DNA of 6,817 nt from Alphaproteobacteria bacterium. Lineage in GTDB: Bacteria; Pseudomonadota; Alphaproteobacteria; RF32; CAG-239. The position numbers and the translations under genes were made by a program. The notes under the pieces were generated by a model. That model saw only the letters and a program-made list of their open reading frames with translations. It had not been told where the DNA came from and made no database searches. The stretch spans positions 1 through 6,817 of the forward strand of contig JAFYRQ010000056.1 in NCBI GenBank assembly GCA_017546885.1. Reading direction: 5' to 3'. Within the stretch, counting starts at the first letter, position 1. Each line of letters begins with the position of its first letter. Of the stretch, positions 1 through 5,659 are shown one piece after another.

Positions 1-591
1 AGGATTATAGTTTTTATCCACAATGAAATGAGGATACGAAAACAGTCGCTCTTTATACGGCTCGCCCGATTCTTTACATACGGCTTTTCCGCTCTTAGGT
101 GAAACATATTCTAAATCATCTGTTTTTCCGGTGTCGGCACATTCACTTAAATCAAGCCCTATTCCCAAATATTCAAGCAAATAAAACTCAAAAAAAGCGT
201 AATGAACAAGCCAGTTTTCTTGATTTATAAGCTGAAAAAAACTGTCAATGTAATAATAGAAACGTTCCAAATTCTCATTTTCTTGTAAACAAACAACACA
301 CAAAGAACACATCGCCGATAAAGCGGACAATTTTTGAGAATTATTCATAAAATTGACAGCAACCGGTTGAATTAGTTCCGTTTTGAAAGACAACATATTT
401 TCTTCAATTCGAGCATAAGCATCAATACGAATAAGATTTCCGAGTTGATAAACTCCTAAATTTTTCTTACTCATTCCGCCTTTTACAAAACCGGTCAGAA
501 GTCCGTGATTTTTAGAGACAACAGTAACTATTACGGAGTTTTCCCCGTATTTTCTTAAATTAACAATATATCCTTCATCTACAAACTGCAT
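1..591 (-). CDS. recO: DNA repair protein RecO, N-terminal 197 residues (3' end outside window)
   Basis: RecO is a cytoplasmic recombination mediator. With RecR it helps load RecA onto SSB-coated single-stranded DNA in the RecF pathway of gap repair. The frame is open from an ATG at 589-591 to the window edge, giving 197 of the roughly 240 residues usual for the family. The N-terminus (MQFVDEGYIVNLRKYGENSV) fits the RecO OB-fold start, which handles the DNA. A glycine-rich turn with basic residues (GLLTGFVKGGMSKK) follows. The middle is helical, and a segment near residues 143-175 reads GLDLSECADTG, then EYVSPKSGKAV, as in alphaproteobacterial RecO. No convincing Shine-Dalgarno sequence precedes the ATG. 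Upstream lies the terminator of the 130-residue gene, so recO probably has its own promoter. The family call rests on recognition by eye and is fairly secure; the C-terminus cannot be judged. Confidence 0.88.
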   Translation of the reverse strand, partial: MQFVDEGYIVNLRKYGENSVIVTVVSKNHGLLTGFVKGGMSKKNLGVYQLGNLIRIDAYARIEENMLSFKTELIQPVAVNFMNNSQKLSALSAMCSLCVVCLQENENLERFYYYIDSFFQLINQENWLVHYAFFEFYLLEYLGIGLDLSECADTGKTDDLEYVSPKSGKAVCKESGEPYKERLFSYPHFIVDKNYNP

Positions 592-617
592 ATAAATATT
601 GTTAATTGGAAAACGAT

Positions 618-626
618 ATTTTAGCA
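618..626 (-). promoter_or_regulatory. Possible extended -10 promoter for recO
   Basis: On the minus strand the sequence TGCTAAAAT fits an extended -10 element (TGn followed by TAAAAT at 618-623). No good -35 box sits 17 bases upstream. It lies 26 bases before the recO ATG and just downstream of the preceding terminator, which is where a recO promoter would be needed. This is inferred from sequence only. Confidence 0.33.
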
Positions 627-636
627 AGTATTATTT

Positions 637-676
637 AAAAACAGGACACCCCTCTCTCATTTAAGAGAAAGGGGTG
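637..676 (-). terminator. Intrinsic terminator of the 130-residue gene
   Basis: Read on the minus strand, CACCCC pairs with GGGGTG at the base of the stem. A 2-base bulge and a further TCTCT/AGAGA pairing follow, closed by a 6-base loop (658-663). After the stem comes TCCTG and then a run of five T (637-641). The hairpin starts about 20 bases after the stop codon of the minus-strand gene at 698-1090. The T-run favours minus-strand termination; the plus-strand exit (CATTCTT) is weaker. Confidence 0.8.
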
Positions 677-697
677 CATTCTTCTGCAGAAGCGGGA

Positions 698-1090
698 TTA
701 TTTCTCCCAAGGCTTCTTTTCAGGAGCTTTGTAGTAGAAAGCCTTGTGCTTGCACATGCTTGTCTCGCGGAACGTGAATTCCTTCTCGTTGGCACTCAAG
801 GTGATAACTGTTCTCTCCGGATTGATTTTGCGGGAGATAAGAATCTGTTCACCGTCTGGATACTCGAAAACTGAACCAGGGAATACACCCCAAGCTTCGT
901 CGTTCTTAGCGAGCTCAATCTTGTTGCCGGTGCGAAGGTCGGTGTATGAACCATCCTCTTCCTTAATAGCCGGTACAAACATCGCAAGATACGGGCTGTC
1001 AAAGTCTCCGTAATGGAGCTTGCTGCATCCGTAATGTGCTTTCTCACGTACGATAACTACTACACTCTGATTTTTTGCAATTTCTTTCAT
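698..1090 (-). CDS. Unrecognised 130-residue cytoplasmic protein, GC-rich relative to neighbours
   Basis: I do not recognise this family and assign no function. It has an ATG start, a TAA stop, its own promoter-like sequence upstream and a terminator about 20 bases beyond the stop, so it is very likely a real single-gene unit. The protein has no signal peptide or membrane segment. Charged and hydrophobic residues alternate as in a compact, mainly beta fold. His and Cys cluster at H19, C22 and H26 and again at C113 and H115, which could be a metal site, but that is speculation. The tail is basic and aromatic (FYYKAPEKKPWEK). Hand-counted GC over 721-1080 is about 47%, against 32-40% in the kdsA and pyrG lines checked. 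It uses AAG, GAG, CTC and CGC codons more freely than its neighbours, which suggests acquisition from elsewhere. No Shine-Dalgarno sequence is visible before the ATG. Confidence 0.78.
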   Translation of the reverse strand: MKEIAKNQSVVVIVREKAHYGCSKLHYGDFDSPYLAMFVPAIKEEDGSYTDLRTGNKIELAKNDEAWGVFPGSVFEYPDGEQILISRKINPERTVITLSANEKEFTFRETSMCKHKAFYYKAPEKKPWEK

Positions 1091-1135
1091 AAAATTCGAA
1101 ATTTATTTGGTTAATATTTATATATAGTTTCTAGA

Positions 1136-1147
1136 ATAATCGATTAT
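1136..1147. promoter_or_regulatory. 12-bp perfect palindrome near the predicted transcription start (operator candidate)
   Basis: ATAATCGATTAT is a perfect dyad. It begins about 10 bases downstream of the -10 box predicted for the 130-residue gene, so it overlaps or immediately follows the likely transcription start. A repressor bound here would block transcription. AT-rich DNA makes short dyads by chance, so this is only a candidate. Confidence 0.3.
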
Positions 1148-1156
1148 CTGATATAA

Positions 1157-1185
1157 GATATACCTCTTTTTGTTTATTTTGTCAA
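1157..1185 (-). promoter_or_regulatory. Sigma70-type promoter for the 130-residue gene
   Basis: On the minus strand a perfect -35 box TTGACA (1180-1185) is followed by a 17-base spacer and a -10 box TATATC (1157-1162, four of six consensus bases). Transcription would start near 1150, giving a leader of about 60 bases before the ATG at 1090. A second TTGACA lies 14 bases further upstream (1194-1199). The promoter directly abuts the kdsA terminator. Confidence 0.65.
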
Positions 1186-1199
1186 CACCTTTTTGTCAA

Positions 1200-1233
1200 A
1201 AAAAAGAGGATTTTTTTATAAACCCTCTTTTTT
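1200..1233 (-). terminator. Terminator of the tpiA-to-kdsA operon
   Basis: A perfect 10-bp stem (AAAAAAGAGG at 1200-1209 pairing with CCTCTTTTTT at 1224-1233) encloses a 14-base AT-rich loop. On the minus strand it begins about 25 bases after the kdsA stop codon and ends in a run of eight T. The A-run on the other side means it could also stop plus-strand transcripts. Confidence 0.8.
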
Positions 1234-1257
1234 ATTGCTATCTTATTGAAAAATATC

Positions 1258-2091
1258 TTATTTCATTGCTTTTCTAATTCTGTCAAATTCCATCAAATTA
1301 GCAACAACACTCTTCATATCTTTCAAATACATGCTGTTTGGTCCGTCTGACAATGCTTTATCCGGATTATCATGTGTTTCCATAAATACGGCAGCCACAC
1401 CGACAGCTACGGCAGCTCTTGCCAAAACCGGAGCTAATTCACGATTACCGCCGGTAGAACCACCTAAACCGCCCGGTTGTTGAACAGAGTGTGTAGCATC
1501 AAAGATAACCGGACAACCTGTGTCAGCAGCCATTTGCGGGAAAGAACGCATATCGGTAACAAGAGTGTTGTAACCGAAAGATGTTCCTCTTTCTGTCAAA
1601 CAAACATTGTCATTTCCGGAATCTACAGCTTTCATTACCAAGTGTTTTACATCCCAAGGAGCCAAAAATTGTCCTTTTTTAATGTTTACAACTTTACCGG
1701 TTTTAGCTGCTGCAACCACCAAATCGGTTTGACGGCACAAAAAAGCCGGGATTTGCAATACATCAGCATATTCAGCAGCAATTTCGCATTGATCACATTC
1801 GTGAACGTCTGTCAAAATCGGGCAATCGTATAATTTTTTAATTTCGGCAAATGTTCTCATGCCTTCTTCGATTCCCACACCGCGTGCAGATTTGATTGAA
1901 GTGCGATTCGCTTTGTCAAAAGATGCTTTGAAAATATAATTAATTCCCAATTCTTTAGTGATTTCTACCAAAGTTCCGGCAATATCAATAGCATGTTGAC
2001 GGCTTTCGATTTGACATGGACCTGAAATAAGAGCTATCGGCAACTCATTACCGATTTCAAAGTCTTTAATTTTAATTTTTTTCTGTTCCAT
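1258..2091 (-). CDS. kdsA: 3-deoxy-8-phosphooctulonate (Kdo-8-phosphate) synthase, metal-dependent type
   Basis: KdsA condenses phosphoenolpyruvate with arabinose 5-phosphate to give Kdo 8-phosphate, the precursor of the Kdo that joins lipid A to the LPS core. The product is 277 residues, close to the E. coli enzyme (284). Family motifs run in order: SGPCQIES (residues 23-30), FKASFDKANR (54-63), TDVHE (94-98), QIPAFLCRQTDL (113-124), KKGQFLAPWD (138-147), TERGTSFGYN (166-175), FDATHSVQ (197-204), METHD (237-241) and LSDGPNS (247-253). Cys26, His201, Glu238 and Asp249 match the metal-binding set of metal-dependent KdsA; the metal-independent E. coli type has Asn in place of the Cys. The frame could start at a TTG at 2106, but the ATG at 2091 has AAAGGA (2098-2103) six bases upstream and gives the expected N-terminus. 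It is the last gene of the operon, 18 bases after pagP. Confidence 0.96.
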   Translation of the reverse strand: MEQKKIKIKDFEIGNELPIALISGPCQIESRQHAIDIAGTLVEITKELGINYIFKASFDKANRTSIKSARGVGIEEGMRTFAEIKKLYDCPILTDVHECDQCEIAAEYADVLQIPAFLCRQTDLVVAAAKTGKVVNIKKGQFLAPWDVKHLVMKAVDSGNDNVCLTERGTSFGYNTLVTDMRSFPQMAADTGCPVIFDATHSVQQPGGLGGSTGGNRELAPVLARAAVAVGVAAVFMETHDNPDKALSDGPNSMYLKDMKSVVANLMEFDRIRKAMK

Positions 2092-2097
2092 AGTTTT

Positions 2098-2103
2098 TCC
2101 TTT
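2098..2103 (-). promoter_or_regulatory. Ribosome binding site that decides the kdsA start
   Basis: AAAGGA on the minus strand lies six bases before the ATG at 2089-2091. It lies just downstream of the alternative in-frame TTG at 2104-2106, so it cannot serve that codon. This supports the 277-residue KdsA rather than the 282-residue form. Confidence 0.75.
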
Positions 2104-2109
2104 CAAAAA

Positions 2110-2661
2110 TTAAAAAGTATATTTTAACCACATAAATAATACGTTGCCATCATTTTTAACTCCCGGCACATAAGCAGCCTGTAATGATGCGTTTTTATAA
2201 GTTAAACCGGCGACCGGCAAAGGCAAAGGAACCGGAATATAACTATATTCATGTCTTTGTGTTACACCGATGGTATAACCTAACCCCAGTTTCCAATCTC
2301 CACTGTCTGAAATATCCCAATTATATTGATAAGCATAACCTATCATTGTTTCTAAATAGAAGTTAGAGTCCTTAAATGCCATAGCATACAAACCATGCCA
2401 TTCATTTCCTTTCCAAATTCCTTTTCCTAAACCGAAACCCCAAGCTTCTTCATTATACTTATCCAAATGCTTATCATCATAGGTCCAACGATTATGCCAA
2501 GCATAGAACGGAACATAAGCATCCCAACGACCGCAATGCCATGTGTCCGAAATATTAATCTTCAAATCTTCGTACCATTCGCCAAAACTCCAAGCCTTTA
2601 CATCTGTTGAAAATACAGAAACCAAAATAGCCAACGGTAATACATATTTTATAAGTCTCAT
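2110..2661 (-). CDS. pagP: Lipid A palmitoyltransferase PagP-like outer-membrane enzyme
   Basis: PagP is an outer-membrane beta-barrel enzyme that transfers an acyl chain (palmitate in E. coli) from a phospholipid to lipid A, helping resistance to cationic peptides and dampening immune recognition. The product has 183 residues (E. coli 186). It starts with a basic/hydrophobic signal peptide likely cut after VKA (residue 23). An amphipathic WSFGEWYEDL segment follows, like the membrane clamp helix of E. coli PagP. Matching motifs are YVPFYAWHNRW, YNEEAWGFGLG, WHGLYAMAFKDS, YIPVPLPLP and YVPG...GNVLFMWLKYTF, ending in the Phe usual for barrel proteins. His56, Asp98 and Ser99 correspond to catalytic His33, Asp76 and Ser77 of mature E. 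coli PagP. Ala110 stands where E. coli has Gly88. The SD sequence GAGGA (2666-2670) shares a base with the pyrG stop, so translation is probably coupled to pyrG. Base composition resembles its neighbours. Confidence 0.93.
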   Translation of the reverse strand: MRLIKYVLPLAILVSVFSTDVKAWSFGEWYEDLKINISDTWHCGRWDAYVPFYAWHNRWTYDDKHLDKYNEEAWGFGLGKGIWKGNEWHGLYAMAFKDSNFYLETMIGYAYQYNWDISDSGDWKLGLGYTIGVTQRHEYSYIPVPLPLPVAGLTYKNASLQAAYVPGVKNDGNVLFMWLKYTF

Positions 2662-2669
2662 TTTTTCCT

Positions 2670-4316
2670 CTATATTAATCTGCTGTTATCAATAGCCGCT
2701 TTAACAAATGCAACAAACAACGGATGCGGTTCAAACGGTTTTGATTTTAATTCCGGATGGAATTGAACACCAATAAACCACGGATGATCGGAAATTTCAA
2801 CTATTTCCGGCAACTTACCTTCAGGAGATTTTCCAACAATGTTCATTCCGGCCTTTTTCAATACCGGCTCATACTTAATATTAACCTCATAACGATGACG
2901 ATGACGTTCGCTTATTTCTTTGCTTCCGTAAATTTGAAAACATTTGGATTTTTCATCTAAAACAGTAGGATATGCGCCTAAACGCATTGTTCCGCCCAAA
3001 TCTCCGTCTTTGTGACGAATCTGTTTTGCTCCGTCTTTATCCCACTCGGTCATCAATCCTACAACAGCCTCACAATCATCTGAGAGTTCACTGCTGTTTG
3101 CATTTTTAATTCCGGCAACATTACGTAAGGTTTCGATTACGGCCATTTGCATACCAAAACATATACCCAAATACGGAATATTATGTTCACGCGCATATTT
3201 TGCCGCTAAAATTTTTCCTTCCGTTCCTCTGTTTCCGAAACCGCCGGGGACCAAAACAGCACCAACATCATTCAAATGTTCTTCTGCTCCGTCTTTTTCT
3301 AAGTCTTCCGCATCTAACCACTTGATTTTTACCTTAAATTTGTTTGCAATACCACCATGTGTCAATGCTTCGGCAATAGACTTATATGCTTCTTGCAACT
3401 GATATTTTCCGACAATCGCAATTTTAACTTCACCTTCGGGATTTTGAACAATATCGGCAATTTTTTCCCATTTGCTCAAATCTGCTTTTGCTGTTGTATC
3501 AAGGTGGAAATATTTACAAACTTCTATATCCAATCCTTCTGCCGAATAAGCTAAAGGAACATGATAAATAGATTTTGCATCTAAAGCAGCAATAACACAT
3601 TCTTCTCTTACATTACAAAACAGTGCTATTTTTCGTTTTTCATTTTGCGGAATTTCAATTTGAGAACGACAAAGCAAAATATCCGGTTGAATACCATATT
3701 CCTGAAGTTGTTTTACCGAGTGTTGAGTCGGTTTGGTTTTCAATTCGCCTGCTGTCGGGATGTATGGTAACAATGTAAGATGAACAAACATTGTTCTGTC
3801 ACGACCTAATTCATAAGCTAACTGACGAATAGACTCCAAATAAGGTTGTCCTTCAATATCGCCTACGGTTCCCCCTATTTCGCACAAAATAAAATCTTCA
3901 TCGGTAATATTACCTAAAATCACATTTTTGATTTCGTTTGTAACATGAGGGATTACTTGTATAGTTGCACCTAAATAATCGCCATGACGTTCTTTATCCA
4001 AAACTCGTTGGTATATTTTACCGCTGGTAACACTATCGTGCTTTGTTGCCGGAATACCTGAAAAACGTTCATAGTGACCTAAGTCTAAATCAGCTTCCGT
4101 TCCGTCATCGGTAACATAAACTTCTCCGTGCTGACAAGGATTCATTGTTCCGGGGTCAACGTTCAAATAAGGGTCAAGTTTTCTTAATCTTACTTTATAT
4201 CCTCTTGCTTGTAATAAAGCTGCTAAAGATGCCGAAGCCAAACCTTTTCCGAGCGATGATACAACACCGCCGGTTATAAATATAAATTTTGTATTACTAT
4301 TTGAAATTACAGACAT
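2670..4316 (-). CDS. pyrG: CTP synthase (glutamine-hydrolysing)
   Basis: PyrG makes CTP from UTP, ATP and glutamine, the last step of pyrimidine nucleotide synthesis; CTP is also needed to activate Kdo and phospholipid precursors. The product has 548 residues (E. coli 545), so it is full length. The N-terminal synthetase half carries the nucleotide-binding loop ITGGVVSSLGKG (residues 14-25), the DPYLNVDPGTMNP segment and CEIGGTVGDIEGQPYLE. The C-terminal class I glutaminase half has VPGGFGNRG, the nucleophile in LGICFGMQ (Cys386, E. coli Cys379) and the His520/Glu522 pair in QFHPEL. The ATG gives a normal N-terminal extension before the loop. The nearest SD-like bases (GTAGG) are about 11 bases upstream, further than usual, and a -10-like box lies only five bases before the ATG, so a leaderless start is possible. 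pagP follows after eight bases. Confidence 0.98.
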   Translation of the reverse strand: MSVISNSNTKFIFITGGVVSSLGKGLASASLAALLQARGYKVRLRKLDPYLNVDPGTMNPCQHGEVYVTDDGTEADLDLGHYERFSGIPATKHDSVTSGKIYQRVLDKERHGDYLGATIQVIPHVTNEIKNVILGNITDEDFILCEIGGTVGDIEGQPYLESIRQLAYELGRDRTMFVHLTLLPYIPTAGELKTKPTQHSVKQLQEYGIQPDILLCRSQIEIPQNEKRKIALFCNVREECVIAALDAKSIYHVPLAYSAEGLDIEVCKYFHLDTTAKADLSKWEKIADIVQNPEGEVKIAIVGKYQLQEAYKSIAEALTHGGIANKFKVKIKWLDAEDLEKDGAEEHLNDVGAVLVPGGFGNRGTEGKILAAKYAREHNIPYLGICFGMQMAVIETLRNVAGIKNANSSELSDDCEAVVGLMTEWDKDGAKQIRHKDGDLGGTMRLGAYPTVLDEKSKCFQIYGSKEISERHRHRYEVNIKYEPVLKKAGMNIVGKSPEGKLPEIVEISDHPWFIGVQFHPELKSKPFEPHPLFVAFVKAAIDNSRLI

Positions 4317-4321
4317 TTTAA

Positions 4322-4351
4322 AATATACCTACTCTTCTTTTAAAGTGACAA
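4322..4351 (-). promoter_or_regulatory. Possible internal promoter for pyrG-pagP-kdsA
   Basis: On the minus strand TTGTCA (4346-4351, five of six bases of the -35 consensus) is followed by an 18-base spacer and TATATT (4322-4327, five of six bases of TATAAT). The -10 box ends only five bases before the pyrG ATG, so transcription would begin at or next to the start codon and make a leaderless message. The -35 box overlaps the outermost base pair of the preceding hairpin. AT-rich sequence makes chance matches common. Confidence 0.42.
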
Positions 4352-4380
4352 GGACACCTTAGCGATTTCTAAGGTGTCCT
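4351..4380 (-). terminator. Perfect 12-bp hairpin between secG and pyrG (partial terminator or processing site)
   Basis: AGGACACCTTAG (4351-4362) pairs perfectly with CTAAGGTGTCCT (4369-4380) around a 6-base loop. On the minus strand it starts about 25 bases after the secG stop. What follows is TTGTCACTTT rather than a clean T-run, so it should terminate poorly alone. It may trim or stabilise tpiA-secG mRNA, terminate partially, or act as an attenuator before pyrG. The hairpin itself is plain in the sequence; its role is inferred. Confidence 0.5.
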
Positions 4381-4405
4381 GCTATTTTCGTTAAAACGAT
4401 CATAT

Positions 4406-4726
4406 TTACTTCTCTGCAACAGGTGCTGAAGGAACAGACGGAACAGATTGTTCAACCGGAGCTTGTTCTAAAATAGATTTAACTTCATTGTTTGTATTAG
4501 CTTTATAATATAAAGACAAAGACATACTGGTAATAAAGAACAATGTAGCTAAAATAGCAGTTGCTTTAGTTAAAAAGTTACCTGTACCGCGAGCTGTTAA
4601 AAAGCTGGAAGCACCATTACCGCCGCCTAATCCGTCAAGAGCACCGCCTGAAGAACGTTGCAACAAAATAAATGCAACCAAAAAGATGGCGATAAGTAAA
4701 TGTGATACTAACAAAACTGTACTCAT
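4406..4726 (-). CDS. secG: Preprotein translocase subunit SecG
   Basis: SecG is the small accessory subunit of the SecYEG inner-membrane channel and assists SecA-driven export. The product has 106 residues, within the usual range. It has two membrane segments (about residues 3-22 and 53-73). They are joined by the diagnostic cytoplasmic loop LLQRSSGGALDGLGGG (21-36) and the following SSFLTARGTGNFLTKATA, where SecG proteins have S-F-[L/M]-x-x-R-[G/S]-x-[G/A]-N-F-L-T-[R/K]. The last 20 residues are a low-complexity Pro/Val/Ser/Glu tail, common in alphaproteobacterial SecG. The start ATG has AAGGA (4734-4738) seven bases upstream. The gene follows tpiA after 15 bases, and its SD sequence sits directly beside the tpiA stop, so the two are probably translated from one message. 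Confidence 0.97.
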   Translation of the reverse strand: MSTVLLVSHLLIAIFLVAFILLQRSSGGALDGLGGGNGASSFLTARGTGNFLTKATAILATLFFITSMSLSLYYKANTNNEVKSILEQAPVEQSVPSVPSAPVAEK

Positions 4727-4741
4727 TTTAATTTCCTTTTA

Positions 4742-5500
4742 TTAACAAACAGACTTTGCAATGGCCAAGAAGTCGTCAGCTTTAAGGCTTGCACCGCCAA
4801 TTAAAGCGCCATCGACATCAGGCAAAGACAAAAATTCTTTGGCATTGCTCGGTTTTACCGAACCACCATACAAGATACGCATTTTATTTGCAACACCTTT
4901 TCCGAGTTTTTTAGCCAAAACTTTTCTCACTGCTGCATGAACTTCTTCAACATCTTCTGCTGTCGGGGTTTTACCTGTTCCGATTGCCCAAACCGGTTCA
5001 TAAGCAATAACCGTATTTGAAGCATCCGCATTATCAGGTACGGAACCCATAATTTGTTTTGAACAAACATCAATGGTTTTACCCTCATCTCTTTGTTGTT
5101 CGGTTTCACCGATACAGATAATTGTTTTCAATCCGTTTTCGTATGCGGTAGCAGCCTTTTTAGCAACCAATTCATTGCTTTCATTATGATCTGCACGACG
5201 TTCTGAGTGACCGAGAATCACATAAGCACATCCTAAATCTTTCAACATCGCCGGACTGATGTCTCCGGTATGAGCTCCTTTAACGGCAAAATGTGCATCT
5301 TGTGCACCGAGAGCAACTTTTGCACCGCGCAAAGCTTTCTTTACCGAATAAAGCAAAGTAAATGGTGGACAAACAACAAATTCGCAAGCCGGTTTACCCA
5401 ACTCTTTCACTTGTGAAGCTACTGATTTTGCAAGATTTACGCCGTCTTCCAACTGTCCGTTCATCTTCCAGTTGCCGGCAATCATAATTTTTCTGGCCAT
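4742..5500 (-). CDS. tpiA: Triose-phosphate isomerase
   Basis: TpiA interconverts dihydroxyacetone phosphate and glyceraldehyde 3-phosphate in glycolysis and gluconeogenesis, in the cytoplasm. The product has 252 residues, the normal TIM-barrel length. Catalytic residues are all present: Asn10 and Lys12 in AGNWKMN, His98 in ILGHSERR, and Glu168 in AYEPVWAIGTGKTPT, which also contains the mobile lid over the active site. Phosphate-binding YGGSVKPSN and GALIGGASL follow near the C-terminus. The ATG start has AGAGGA (5508-5513) seven bases upstream. It is the first gene of the minus-strand operon tpiA-secG-pyrG-pagP-kdsA and is transcribed away from the PpiD-like gene. Confidence 0.98.
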   Translation of the reverse strand: MARKIMIAGNWKMNGQLEDGVNLAKSVASQVKELGKPACEFVVCPPFTLLYSVKKALRGAKVALGAQDAHFAVKGAHTGDISPAMLKDLGCAYVILGHSERRADHNESNELVAKKAATAYENGLKTIICIGETEQQRDEGKTIDVCSKQIMGSVPDNADASNTVIAYEPVWAIGTGKTPTAEDVEEVHAAVRKVLAKKLGKGVANKMRILYGGSVKPSNAKEFLSLPDVDGALIGGASLKADDFLAIAKSVC

Positions 5501-5533
5501 AATTTTATCCTCTAAAGTTAATTTATTGTCATC

Positions 5534-5562
5534 TTTGTAGCATACTAAAATATTTTTTTCCA
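5534..5562 (-). promoter_or_regulatory. Weak candidate promoter for tpiA operon
   Basis: On the minus strand TGGAAA (5557-5562) is followed by 17 bases and TACAAA (5534-5539), preceded by TGC as in an extended -10. The match is mediocre. A promoter must exist somewhere in 5501-5659 because tpiA heads the operon, but which bases are used is uncertain. Confidence 0.25.
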
Positions 5563-5596
5563 GCTAAAAAAACTTTTCAACACTAATATTTTGTAA

Positions 5597-5624
5597 TTGC
5601 ATAAAATCATAAATCTATTATATT
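5597..5624 (+). promoter_or_regulatory. Candidate promoter for the PpiD-like gene
   Basis: TTGCAT (5597-5602), a 16-base spacer and TATATT (5619-5624) would start transcription near 5631. That gives a leader of about 30 bases that includes the ribosome binding site AAGGA (5644-5648). A perfect TATAAT at 5635-5640 lacks a -35 box and would start transcription too close to the gene for a normal leader. Confidence 0.4.
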
Positions 5625-5659
5625 GAGTCGCAGTTATAATTAAAAGGATGGTAATAAAT

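Noticed and set aside
674..1047. Overlapping open frames at 674-874 (+), 744-1013 (+) and 796-1047 (-)
   Set aside because: They lie inside the 698-1090 minus-strand gene, which has the matching promoter, terminator and codon pattern. The others have no ribosome binding site and no recognisable protein features.
1477..1833. 118-codon plus-strand open frame
   Set aside because: It is antisense to the well-conserved kdsA coding sequence, and its translation is low-complexity and Cys/Ser/Phe-rich like a shadow frame.
2092..2106. TTG start giving a 282-residue KdsA
   Set aside because: The ribosome binding site AAAGGA lies downstream of that TTG and six bases before the ATG at 2091, so the ATG is the better start.
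4373..4380. Octamer GGTGTCCT shared by the secG-pyrG hairpin and the terminator near 645
   Set aside because: Both occurrences are part of stem sequences and the flanks differ. Two copies of 8 bases in about 7 kb do not establish a repeat family.
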